Source: Tipula vernalis (taxonomy: Eukaryota > Arthropoda > Insecta > Diptera > Tipulidae). Taken from it: a stretch of 64,000 nucleotides of DNA. The number at the start of each line of letters is the position of its first letter. Within the stretch, counting starts at the first letter, position 1. Position numbers and translations under genes: made by a program. Below the pieces are notes generated by a model. That model ran no database searches. It saw nothing but the letters and a program-made list of their open reading frames with translations, and was not told where the DNA came from. Where the stretch lies: NCBI GenBank assembly GCA_958295665.1, contig OY282558.1, positions 350,281,034-350,345,033 on the forward strand, given 5' to 3'. This document shows positions 23,479-35,800 of this stretch, piece by piece.

Positions 23479-23539
23479 TATTACTAGGCTTCTTTTCTTT
23501 CATTTAGAATTGTGGAGCTAGCCTCCTTACAGTAATATC

Positions 23540-26500
23540 ATGGAGGAACCATATAATTTATTTCAGGAAATAAACAAAATAGTAATGTCAAATAGTAACG
23601 AGCTAACCGATTCGGTAGAAATTTCCATATTACCAACCCCTGAAGGACAACAACCATTAATTTACAATGGTGGCTTCGAAAGCCAAACTGATGAAGAGAG
23701 CTTAGATAACTTCCAGTTAAAATCATTATTGTACGAGTTTGATTTGGAAATATTAATGCCATATTTGATAGGTATGTGTTATAAATCGGATAGAGTTTTA
23801 GTGGATTTCATTTTGCTAAGCATAATTGAAATCAAAGCAACTTAAAAAAATTTATAACACGAATTGCTTAAATTAAATTTTGTTATGAACATATTATGTA
23901 GCTTCCGAAATTACGTACCGAAGTCTAAAATATTTATCGCAGGAAGATATTTCGAAAACAATAATGCCTCTGGGTTTACAGGCTGAATTTAGGGAAAAAT
24001 TATTAATCTGGCGGAAGGCAAAGGTATTATAGAGGAAAGCATCTCGCGTAATTTGATTATTATTTACTATATTTTTTAACTATTACAGTATAATATGGAA
24101 GATGAAACACTATCGGCCACAACAAAAATTTTGGAATGGATGGAGAAATCTACCGATGATAAAATCAAAACTTCACAAGAACCCTCTACTTCAACTTCCT
24201 CTGCTTCTCTCACGTACAAATCTAAAGCCTCTTTAAAAGTAAGTGCCTATTATAAAAGGTTTATTTTCCTGAATTGCAGTTATAAATAAATCTGTGGTCA
24301 TAAATCAGAATTTGACACTTAAAATTCGCATTTTTCAGGAAATAGTATATTGTGTAACGTGTAGGAAAAACGATATATTCCCGGACGAGTATGGAACTTG
24401 CTGGGACGAGGCGTCAGCCGAGTTCCAGCAACCATAAGAGTCCGGGAATTATAGTTTTCCCACGAGTTGCACATACGATTTTTTCTCTAATCGGCAGTAT
24501 ATCAGATTATCCATTTTATTCATTATATTCTTTAAAATACGCAACATTTTCCAATTTATATTTTCAATAGATTTCACTATCAAAGTTACCTTAGAATTAT
24601 AACAATCGCGTAAATTATATCATGTATTTCTTAAAAACAGATGATAATCAGTACTAGAAAGTATTCTCTGCCTAGGCAAGGAATACTTTCCAGTACTGTT
24701 TTTAGTAAGTTGCCTAGCAACGATGTAGTGTCAAGGAATACTTCATTTTGCTGACAGATAACAAACCAGAAAACTGACGTATTTTATCCGATTTGAGAAA
24801 AACATATTTAAAATTAAAAGTCTTTTAAAATTGTTTGATGTTTTGAATTCTTGCTTTTATAAATGATTTTTACGGTTGTTTGAAATTACAGAAATATTAA
24901 TAAAAATTTTTATGATTTGAAATCGAATCTGGAGATTTCGAATTTGATACATATAATACTTTAAAGAGGTTATCTCACCTTAAGCTTTAATGATTTGTGA
25001 TCACAGACATATAAAGTTGAGTTAAAATCTTGTTTTCACAAACAGATCAATCTATGTATTCCGGTTTAATGAATATGTTTTACGGTCAAAGCAATAACAA
25101 TGTTATTGTTTCATTGAACATACATATAATAATTTCTCGGTTAACCGGAAAAATCTCTCGATACTATACTCATTTTGCATCACCTACTATTGGTCAGATA
25201 AATATAAACTGAATAGTAAATTTTACATAGTTGGAAATTTATTTATAGGCTTAGGGCTACAGAAGTGCTTATCTACTTCAAAACAGAGTCCAATACTGGA
25301 ACGATATTTTAATAAAAATTAATTCAATTTTACTAACTAGGATATACGAAGCGTTTTAGCAAACAACATTAACGGACAATTTATTACAACATTTTTTGAA
25401 GAAAATTCCTCTCTGCAAAATACACATCGTCAAGAAATTATTAACATTATTATAGAAGAAGTCAACAAGAATACTATTGATTTAAAACCGTGCGATTTTT
25501 TAAACATTTTAAACCAAATTATTGAAATATTTCCAACGGAAAGAGAAGTGCAGGTAAACGTATAATTCGGTATTTTGGAGTTTCAAAGTATTGATGCTTA
25601 AGCATTTAATTACGATCACCTAATTTTCAATATATCCGAATTTTAAACGAGTAAACGGATCATAGCTCAGTATTAAAAAGTATTACGGAGATTCTTAAAT
25701 TTTTGTAACTTCAGGATTACTATTACATCCCAAGGCAAAACAAGAAAAATCCATCGGGTAAATTGTACGATAAATATATGAACATTAAGGCCAAAAGAAA
25801 AAAACTATCACAACCATCGTATATTTTAAATTCCGAAGTTGAAAGTATAAACGGAGAAGACGAAATCGACGAGACTATCTCAGAGGCATTGAAGACGTTT
25901 TTAAAAAGAGAAAATAACGATTGGGAAGATATTTGCAACAAATGGGAGAAAACTTTTAAATATCGACAACGTGATTTAAAATTAAAAGAGAAAGCAGAAT
26001 TTTTATTGGATTGGCCGAAATTTAAACACTCAAAAGCACCTGAATTGGTAACAATTTCAAAGATGCTGTAGTATAACTCTAAGAATACTTAATTCAATTA
26101 TTTTCAGATCGAGATTGATTTTAATTTGCTGTACCAAAATAAAAAACTGTGTTTATTCTCTAAATGGGATCGTTTTAAAACTAGATTAAAACAATATTAT
26201 TCAGTGTCAATTAACAACCCTTCATGTCGGCAAATATTCAATAAAATTAATAGTGCTAGTAATATTGGCAAGTAATGTAATTTATCTAATAATATAATAT
26301 TTTTGTAAAATAAATTTGCTCTATTAGATTCTGAAGATGTGATCATTACATTGCTGCTGAATTCAGTCATTCTCCCGACGGCACGCTTTAAGAATAAAAT
26401 TACAAAAATTAATAAAAAAGCCTCTATTTTAGATGCACAGGAAAGCTTCGTACTTCATTTAATTACTATTAATAACTTGGAAAAAGAAATTGAAGATATC

Positions 26501-26797
26501 ACAAATAAATACTACAATATTGGTATAACCCTGCAACCACTCATAATCGGAGTTGGCGGAAATATAACCAACATTACACAATTTTATGTTTATTTTGATA
26601 AAATTTTGTACCAATTCAATTCTTTCCTGGAGTGTTTAGATTCATGTTTCAAACTATTTCAAGTCTTAAATTTAAAATATCCCGCAGCTTGTATAGGAGT
26701 TTGGAATTTAATACAAAAATATTTCTACGAAATTGAAACAAAATTTGATATAAAAAGTCCAAGTCTGTCCGTGTTATTGAGATTTCTCAAAGATTGA
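23540..26797 (+). CDS. SAM-domain protein, SAMD3-like, seven exons, transposon-associated
   Basis: Joining 23540-23771, 23902-24023, 24089-24238, 25341-25553, 25715-26047, 26108-26267 and 26328-26797 gives 1680 nt, open to TGA, 559 residues, with phases 1,0,0,0,0,1. Five introns are GT-AG and the sixth is GC-AG (GGCAAGT at 26267). Residues about 59-118 look like a SAM domain (LLYEFDLEILMPYLI, LKYLSQEDISKTIMPLGLQA, FREKLLIWRKAK). A Ser/Thr-rich linker follows. Next comes DIRSVLANNINGQF...YYIPRQNKKNPSGKLYDKYM, a WEDICNKWEKTF...RQRDL block, and a C-terminal ILDAQESFVLHL...FYVYFDKILYQF...VLNLKYP region. From memory these match SAMD3-like proteins of fish and insects, which are often repetitive. 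Its function is unknown. A hairpin element sits in intron 3. Confidence 0.75.
24345..24478. repeat. Compound hairpin element within intron 3 of the SAM-domain gene
   Basis: AACGTGTAGGAAAAACGATA TATTCCCGGAC and GCTGGGACGAGGCGTCAG on the left fold back on GAGTTCCAGC, GAGTCCGGGAATTATAG and TTTTCCCACGAGTTGCAC on the right. The design is like 11432-11545. Confidence 0.6.
24643..24700. repeat. Short palindrome around GCCTAGGC
   Basis: CAGTACTAGAAAGTATTC then TGCCTAGGCA then GAATACTTTCCAGTACTG, close to a perfect inverted repeat. A second GTTGCCTAGCAAC palindrome follows at about 24711. Confidence 0.6.
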
Positions 26798-27062
26798 TCA
26801 AGGTAAAATTAACGATTATTTGAATATGGATTATAAATTGATTGTTCTGTTTTTTTCTTTTTTTTTCAGATTGTTGGTTTCTATAATTTCATGTGTTTGG
26901 TTCATTGTTTGGTACGAATTAGTATTTTTCTGTTTTTTAGTTTTTTTATTTGCCGATTGTTTTTTAACATGTTTAAATATTTCATGTGTTTGGAAGAGTT
27001 TGCTGCAACACTTACGCTCATCGATCATTTCAGTAGCTGTAACATGATTTCATCCAAGTCGT
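26778..27062 (+). pseudogene. Partial tandem duplicate 1 of the transposase gene's first coding exon
   Basis: The segment starts in the SAM gene's last exon (CTCAAAGATTGATCAAG, then GTAAAATT), includes an intron-like stretch ending TTTTTTTCAG, then a corrupted copy of the transposase start (AACATGTTTAAATATTTCAT, GTGTTTGGAAGAGT, CTCATCGATCATTTCAG). It mirrors 27930-28125. Stops abolish coding. Confidence 0.75.
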
Positions 27063-27225
27063 AGTTCTGACTTTCAAGTTAAATAGTTGCAATTATTTTT
27101 TATTCTTTGAAAATTTTATTTTTTATTAAAAATAATTATTTTAATTGTTGTATATTATACATAGTTTTATGCTCAAAATAGAGTGCACCACATATAATTA
27201 AAATTAATGTAAAATAAATAAAGTA

Positions 27226-27630
27226 CCTGCAGAATCGACACAAATTTGTAACGCAAGTGTTTTAACAGAATTACTTTGTGATCGTCGTACTCCTGATCCA
27301 GATGCATCTTCAGACACAGAACAAAATATTAAAACAATAGTAAAAAAATCATTACTATTATCACTAGAATTATATGCCCAAAATCCAATGCCAAGAAACT
27401 TACGCTCGTCGATCATTTAAGAATTATAAATTTGCTTTCATCATTATACATTTACTTTCATCAAGAAACGAACTACAATGTAAATAACTAGATTGCAGTC
27501 AAAAATTTTGTGGTTTTTGGGATTTGCCTCGTCATTTGGAAACACACACAAATCAAATGAGCATTTTCATGTTAGAATAAAATGAAGTAGCTGTGAGACA
27601 CCTGCAGAGTCGTATACATATTAAAACATT
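27226..27630 (+). pseudogene. Partial duplicate 2 of the transposase N-terminal coding region, scrambled order
   Basis: 27226-27413 is nearly identical to 28280-28460 (TACCTGCAGAATCGACACAA through AATGCCAAGAAACTTA). 27414-27630 then resembles the upstream part 28105-28290 (CTCGTCGATCATTT, AACGAACTACAATGTAAA, CGTCATTTGGAAACACACAC). The blocks are in swapped order, and stop codons are present. Confidence 0.8.
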
Positions 27631-27639
27631 TATTTAGTT

Positions 27640-27925
27640 ATTAATTCCTCAAAGATTTATCAAGGTAAAATTAACCATTATTTTAAATATGCATTAGAAA
27701 TTAAGTGTTTTTTTTTTCTTTTTCTTTTTAGATTGTTGGTTTCTACATACTTTCATATGTTTGCTTCAAATGTTTGGCATACATTTTAATACGAATTAGA
27801 ATTGTTCTTTTTTTTTATTTGCAGTTTGGAAGAGTTTGCTGCAACACGTAGATAGCACACACAAATCTGATGAGCATTTTCATGTTAGAATAAAATGAAG
27901 TAGCTGTGAATCACTTGCAGAGTTA
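27640..27925 (+). pseudogene. Partial duplicate 3 of the exon-intron junction and first exon
   Basis: It reads TCCTCAAAGATTTATCAAG then GTAAAATTAACC, an intron ending TTTTTAG, ATTGTTGGTTTCTACAT, then GTTTGGAAGAGTTTGCTGCA and AGCATTTTCATG. Where the SAM gene has TGA this copy has TTA. Confidence 0.75.
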
Positions 27926-28060
27926 TTAATTTTTCAAAGATTTATCAAGGTAAAATTGACGATTATTTTGAAAACGAATTAGAAATTAATTGATTTATTT
28001 TTTATTTTCAGATTGTTTGGTTTCTATACTTTAACATTTCGACGCCAACTATTTTTTAAA

Positions 28061-30478
28061 ATGTTTAAATGTTTTTTGTGTTTGGAAGGATTTTCTGCAA
28101 CACGTACGCTCATCGATCATTTCAAAATTATACATTTGCTTTCATCAAGAAACGAACTACAATGTAAACAACTAGATTGCAACCAAAAATTTTGTGGCTT
28201 TAGAAATTTGCGCCGTCATTTGGAAAACACACACAAATTCGATGAACATTTTCATGCTGGTTTAAAATCAAGTAGCTGTGAAGTACCTGCAGAATCGACA
28301 CAAATTTGTAACGTAAGTGTTCTAAAAGAATTACTTTGTGATCGTCGTACTCCTGATCCAGATGCATCTTCAGATACAGAACAAAATATTAAAATATTAG
28401 TAAAAAAATCATTACTATTATCACTAAAATTATATGCCCAAAATTCAATGCCAAGAAACTTAGTGGTTAAAATTCAAAATATGATTTCTGATCTGCTTTC
28501 TTCTATTGCAATTCAGCTGGAAAGATTAACTATTGATCATGTTCAACAAAATGACATTATGTTAATAATCCAATTCTGTAAAGATCCATTTAAAAATTTT
28601 CAAACGGAATATCTTTTTTTTAAAACTTTAAAACACTATAATTTGTATGAATATCCGAAAGGATGTATAGTTAACAGCGTCATATCTCAAAAGATTGTGA
28701 GTGGTAATCCTACATTAACTGAAAAAAAATGTAATATTTATATAATGCCGCTAACATTTCAATTTAAAACTTTATTTGAACTGCCTGGTATTTTAGAAGA
28801 AACGTTAAAAAATACGAAAAAGCATTTGACAGGAAATCTATTAGAAAATTTCGCATCTGGAAAATTGTTCAAATTAAAAGTGAAACTATGCAATTCGAAA
28901 TATGTAATACCTTACATACTATATTTTGACGATTTCCAAATTAACAACCCTCTTGGAGGCCACACTCATTCTATATGTGCATGTTATTATAATTTTCCAA
29001 CTATGCCGCAATACTTATTATCAAAACTCGAATTTATATTTAACGCAGCCTTTATAAGCACTAATGGGCTAAAAATTTGTGGTAACGAAATTGCATTTCA
29101 TCATTTGGTAAAAGAATTAATACAATTAGAAAATGGGATAGAAATTAAAACCCAAAGCGGATATATTAAAGTTCATTTTGTCTTGGGTCTAATAGTGGGG
29201 GATAATTTAGGATTAAACACCATATTAGGCTTCGTACAATCTTTTAATGCCAAGCGATATTGCAGAATTTGTACTCGGTCCAAAAAAGATATGCAAGAAG
29301 ATTCTTGTGAAGAACCTCTGTACTTTAGAAATAAAGACAACTATGTTAAGGATTTGTCAGCTAATAATTTTACTGAAACGGGTATAAAATCACTTTGTAT
29401 TTTTAATGAAATAAGGTCATTTCATGTTACAGATAATTTATACTTTGATATAATGCATGACATTTTCGAGGGAGTGGCCGTTTATGATATATGTAATATT
29501 TTAAATGGTCTAATTTCTGAGAATTTAATTACAATAAGTATTCTAAATAACAGGAAAGATCTTTTCCAATATGGGGATACCGAAATTGGTAACTTATCAC
29601 CTCCAATTAACGCTAATAAACTAAATTCTTGCAACCTTAAAATGACTGCTAGCGAAAGTCTTCATTTCATACATTTTCTTCCTCTTCTAATAGGAGATCT
29701 AATTCCTAGAAATAACTCACATTGGAAGTTATTGGTATTACTAGTTGAAATGGTTGATCTTCTTTTAAAACCATCATTCACGCTTGCAGAATTGAATCAC
29801 TTGCAAGATGTAATTAGCAAACATCATATGCTTTATAAATCCTTATACGATACTACACTTAAACCAAAATACCATTTTTTGGTACATTATATTACTGCTA
29901 TAAAAAATTGTGGTCCTCTTAAATATTTATGGTGTATGCGGTTTGAAGCGAAGCATAAAGCTGCAAAAATATATTTTAACTCTATCACCTCCAGAATGAA
30001 TCCTGCATATTCACTATCTGTTAAAGCTGGTATTCAGTTTGCAAAATTCTTGCAAGATTATGAGAGTGGATTGAAATCATTATATGAATTTGCACCGATT
30101 GAAAAATTAGATTTGACAGCTCAATATTACTATCCCAAAATTAAAGAAAACGATATTAATAATTGCAAATCTGTTTCAATTAGTAATAACCTGGTTTATA
30201 AAGGAAATATTTACAAAAAATCATATTACCTAACATCTAAAATCGGAAATATTTTGCAGTTGTTTAGAATAATTAATTTCATCTGCGAAAATAAACAAAT
30301 TTTTATATTATGCAAATTAATTGAAATAAAACAATTTGATGAACATTTTCAGTCCTACGAAGTAGGTAATCAAAAGGAGGAATACTATATAAAACATATA
30401 GATTTCTTTACGAGTCCTCCACTACATATATATCAAATTAATAATGGCAACACATATTGTAGAAATAATTTTTTGTAA
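28061..30478 (+). CDS. Zinc-finger TNP2/EnSpm-like DDE transposase
   Basis: The first ATG in the open frame is 28061 (805 residues). The frame is open back to an acceptor at 28011 (TTTTATTTTCAG). Residues 1-60 hold two C2H2 fingers (CFLCLEGFSATRTLIDHFKI, CKQLDCNQKFCGF...HLENTH). The core has GLIVGDNLGLNTILGF (about 380), a YCRICTRSKKDM cysteine knuckle (about 400), LYFDIMHDIFEGV (about 464) and KYLWCMRFEAKHKAA (about 625-635). GDN.G, D.MHD..EGV and RFE.KH match the TNP2-like DDE transposases of the EnSpm/CACTA-related group, with Asp, Asp and Glu as likely metal ligands. No stop or frameshift occurs. It would act in the nucleus. Upstream lie three broken duplicates of its own 5' end and the SAM-domain gene. 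An alternative is a domesticated host gene. The superfamily call is from memory. Confidence 0.85.
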   Translation: MFKCFLCLEGFSATRTLIDHFKIIHLLSSRNELQCKQLDCNQKFCGFRNLRRHLENTHKFDEHFHAGLKSSSCEVPAESTQICNVSVLKELLCDRRTPDPDASSDTEQNIKILVKKSLLLSLKLYAQNSMPRNLVVKIQNMISDLLSSIAIQLERLTIDHVQQNDIMLIIQFCKDPFKNFQTEYLFFKTLKHYNLYEYPKGCIVNSVISQKIVSGNPTLTEKKCNIYIMPLTFQFKTLFELPGILEETLKNTKKHLTGNLLENFASGKLFKLKVKLCNSKYVIPYILYFDDFQINNPLGGHTHSICACYYNFPTMPQYLLSKLEFIFNAAFISTNGLKICGNEIAFHHLVKELIQLENGIEIKTQSGYIKVHFVLGLIVGDNLGLNTILGFVQSFNAKRYCRICTRSKKDMQEDSCEEPLYFRNKDNYVKDLSANNFTETGIKSLCIFNEIRSFHVTDNLYFDIMHDIFEGVAVYDICNILNGLISENLITISILNNRKDLFQYGDTEIGNLSPPINANKLNSCNLKMTASESLHFIHFLPLLIGDLIPRNNSHWKLLVLLVEMVDLLLKPSFTLAELNHLQDVISKHHMLYKSLYDTTLKPKYHFLVHYITAIKNCGPLKYLWCMRFEAKHKAAKIYFNSITSRMNPAYSLSVKAGIQFAKFLQDYESGLKSLYEFAPIEKLDLTAQYYYPKIKENDINNCKSVSISNNLVYKGNIYKKSYYLTSKIGNILQLFRIINFICENKQIFILCKLIEIKQFDEHFQSYEVGNQKEEYYIKHIDFFTSPPLHIYQINNGNTYCRNNFL

Positions 30479-31160
30479 GATTTTGTATCGATTTTTAGAT
30501 GTTGTAAATATTGAAATATTTACACGTAAATGTTTTAAAGTTAGAATAAGAAATAATCAGATTGAATTGTCTTATTAAATGCATAAAACAAATTTTCATG
30601 TTTATATATTATTATTTTTGAATATGTATAATTTTATATTAAATTTTAATGAAACCGTGTCAACACATTATTGTAAACTAATTTTGTAAGGGATTTTGTC
30701 TAATTTTCCAAATTTGAATTTAAGAAGTAATTTAACCAATAATTACAATTAATTTTATAACTAATAATTCTAATTTATTAATTATACTGATTTTGAGCTT
30801 TTGAACATATTTTAGAGATTTTTTTTTGTAAGTTTTTGTATCGATTGCTAGATGTATATATTTAAACATTAAAAGGTAAATATTTTAAAGTTAGAATAAG
30901 AAATAATAAGATTGAGTTGTCTTATTAAATGCATAATAATTAAAATTAAAATAAATTCACATTTTTCTATTATATTATTTTTGAATATGTATAATTTTAC
31001 ATTAAATTTTATTGAAGTCTTGCCAACAAATTATTGTAAACTAATTAAATAATGTTCTTTTTTCTAATTTTTAAAATTTAAATTTACGAAGCAAATTAAC
31101 CAATAATTACAATTTAATTAACTAATAATTCTAGTTTATTAATTATACTAATTTTGAGCT
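30479..31160. repeat. Imperfect direct repeat, about 350-bp period, downstream of the transposase
   Basis: 30478-30800 and 30828-31160 share TTTGTATCGATT, TTAGAATAAGAAATAATMAG, TTGTCTTATTAAATGCATAA, TTTTGAATATGTATAATTTT, TTATTGTAAACTAATT and ATTAACTAATAATTCTA in the same order. The first copy begins right at the transposase stop, so the 3' end was duplicated. Confidence 0.8.
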
Positions 31161-31204
31161 TTTTACTACAATAATTAATTATCTATACATTTAATTAATA
31201 TAAA

Positions 31205-31755
31205 ATACATAATATAGAACATCTGAGGTTTTATGCCTATTGGAAGTCTGTATAGAAACTGATTATTGTTTTGAATATTTCCAAATGGCGTTCCTCACAA
31301 TATAAAGAACAAAAACAGAATTCAAAATAAAATTTATTAAATAAAAGTAAATAACAAATAATTTGGTATAATTTTTAAAATTTGAAATTAAAATGCAGTT
31401 TAATATTATATACGGTTTTAAATTAATATTACTCATTTATTAATTATACTTATTAAATTATTTATTATTTTATAATGAAATGCTAATTCATGTTTATTTA
31501 AAATGTAACATTTTATATTTTTCACAGTTTTATTTAGTATAATTATATAGCATTATTGCATATGCATGTATTTTTAACTTTTGTTATAAAATTGCCTACT
31601 ATTTTTGTTAATATAAAATATGATATATGAGGTTTTATGCCTATTGGAATTATAGACAATTTATAATGTTTGGAATATTTCCAAATGGCTTTCCTCATAA
31701 TAAAGAAAAATTGATTTGAAAATAAAACTATAAAAGTAAATAACAAATAATTAAA
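31205..31755. repeat. Second direct repeat pair, about 400-bp period
   Basis: 31226-31370 and 31625-31755 share TGAGGTTTTATGCCTATTGG, AATATTTCCAAATGGC, TTCCTCA and AAAAGTAAATAACAAATAAT. Confidence 0.75.
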
Positions 31756-31791
31756 CTTTTTATTTTATCCAATTTAATAAAATCTAATTTC

Positions 31792-32850
<1,059 letters not shown>

Positions 32851-35800
32851 TAAAATTAAAAGTTTTTGTACATGATTTAAAAGAAAACGTCAATAGTCAC
32901 TTTTCATATTGAAAAATTATTGATTTCATATGTTTTTTTAACAATTTTACATTTTTTTTCTCTCAGTGGAGGCATGCAGATTGCTTTACTTGGTCTGAAC
33001 AAGGGTTCAAAACCACGAAGAATTTTCTAATTAGTTGGTTCGGGAATCTAACGCCCGATTACGTGCTAATAACAACTGCTTCTTATTATTAGATATGGAT
33101 AGTTTTAGTAAGTATTGCTGCTGGGACTTAGGTGAAAGAAATAATTAAGGTTCCTCTTAGCCTCATGCCATTTTTGGTATTAAGAACACTTATTCTGTCG
33201 GCTGTTTAGCTAATATTTTGGTAATTAAATGAACCTAAATTGATTATGAAGAATAGGCACTTATCGTTTGGAACTATACACTCCTCTCTACTATACACAC
33301 CTCTCTACTATACACACCATTCAGCTCATTGTGTTTTTAGCCTATTTACCAATACAATGCCTAAGTCAGGAAACAGTGCTAACCGGGTTTTCGGTGCATT
33401 TTGGGAACATCCAGTTGCTAAGGAGACGGTTTGGGCAGACGTATATATAGCACTTCTACTGAAGCCTACTTAGTGTTCAAATTTGGAGTTAAAATGTTTC
33501 CCTGCCAAAGGATGTCTGGGGGTTCCTTTAACCTTTGTTAAAGGAAATGCAGGTTTCTATATTAACTATGATTTAGTAAGTTAAAGGCTACAAATTTGAT
33601 TCACATTGCAATTTGATCTGTATCTTTGATTTCTTTTAGAATGCTAAAAGCTTTAGCCAATAGAAAAGCTTAAAATAATAAATAAACGTATAATAACGTA
33701 TGGCGAAGTTTTGAATTTTGAGACCTCTATATAAGGTTATATACGATTTAGCACTAGGTGCCACATAGCTACTCTACTTGAGCTGATCCGTTCTTAAGCT
33801 CAATTACGCTTTAAATGTGTTCTGTTTTAAACTGTCCGAAGCGTAAAAAATAAGAATCAATTTGGTTGTCAAATTTCAATCAGGAATTTTTTCTTGGGCC
33901 CTAAACATAATTCTTGTACTTATGAGTAAGTAAAGCTTTTAGATAAAAACTTATTTCTTCCTAGTGTCGAGCCTCGCATTATTTGATAGTATCTATTCTA
34001 AGAGTGACATCGAACTACACTCGAATAATTTTGAAACATCTCGAATAACCTGACAGTTTCGAAACAAAGAATCATTAACTAAGGCTCAAAATCTCATTTC
34101 CAAGCTAACCTCCAATAATCTCAAAAATTTTTTAAAAGGATCCAAAGATGAAATCCGAGACAGTGGGTATTAAATCGGGAAGCGACGGAAATTTCCAAAA
34201 TCGGGAGAACTCCTTCAAAAACAACCGAAAAAAACACCATCACTGATCGGAAAATTGCAATGCTAATCGACTGTAGCTGACTGGTTTGGCTTAAGTATCT
34301 ATTAATTCCCTTTCTAAAGACAAAGGTACTCCTTATGAAGGAAACATGAAATTGTTTTCAGTTTTTAAGAAGAAAGTTTCAATAATTTCTTCTTGATTTT
34401 TATGAACATCGAAACGGTACTTCGCAATCTGCTTAGCAGTATTGCTTCCTTTTACAAATCAAATTCAACATTTTCTAATCAAAACTTGATTTGAAAAAGT
34501 TTCAATTTGTTTTGCTAAATGCTTAATTTGATTTATAAAAAATTAAATTTGATGAGCAAAAGGGGTAAACTTGGAGTACAAAACGTACATATATTACAAA
34601 TAAATTAACCCAAACACTAAAATTGTTATCCTCTGATGGCGAAAGCTTTGATTTCAAACAAGTTTAACAAATTTTCTTCTAAATCTACATATCTTTAGAT
34701 TACGTCTGAGGCAGATTACGAGTAAATAGTTAGAACTTTTCACCTTCAGCAACCGAGAAGAGATTATTGGGTCTGTCTTAAGGAAGTATTTAGTAGCAAG
34801 AGGGATCATTTCTTCTTTCTCTAAAAATTAGACGACCTCGAAGAAAGAAATGTCACGTTTTGTAAATTTTAAATGGCGGTCTACTTTAAGCTTAATCTGA
34901 CTTACAATCTATCTAATCTTGACTTTGAACAAATAAATTACTATATTAAGACTTGAATTTAGTGGGATGGATTTCATTGTAGAACTCAATTAAGTAGAAT
35001 TTTGTCTTGTTGACTAAGTCGAGATTTGTTTTGGTACATAAATTAGTTCAATTGGTAAGGATTACCAGATAAATATATGAAAATTGCGGTATGCGTAATC
35101 GACCTTTTTTTTGTATATAATTTTGATAAAATAAAAAACTTACAATGCCTTAACTCACCTAAACATTAAATTAAAATACGAACGACTACAAAATGGTGAA
35201 ATTAAAAACCACGAGACATGTAATATCTGGTTTAATATAAAGTCACCAAGCGAATATCATTTCCCAAGTAAATAAAAATTATTAAAATCAAATTTCAGAA
35301 AGCCCAAAAATTCTACGAAATCTTGTACTTTTGAGAACAGAGATTCTATTTAAAAATTCTTAACTTCTTATAGAATGATAGAGACTTTAGTACGGATCGT
35401 CTCTAACGCTAGAATCGATACTCATTCGACACGAAACTCTTTTAGAAGATGAACCACATTTTAGGGTTCGTCCAAATATAATTGATCTAAATCTAGTTGT
35501 TTGAAACGATAAGACTTTCGGAACAAGATGCGCTTACGATTCTAGTAAAGGAATTGTGTTATTTGAAAAATCGGCTTATCAAAAATTTTACATATTTCGA
35601 TGAAATAAAATTTAAATGTAAAGTATTACTCGAATCTTTCGATCACGCAACTCCAAAATCATGAATTTCGGTTCTCCTTGGAAAGAAGCGTCACCTATTT
35701 AAAGGATGTCTGACGTACTGTAAATATGAATGCAAATCGTCGTCCTAATATATAGTATTTAGAGAGCCCTCAAAATTTGCATAGAAAGTTTTACACAGAA

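Noticed and set aside
33005..33020. GGTTCAAAACC resembling a tRNA B-box
   Set aside because: No matching A-box or acceptor stem; no tRNA fold.
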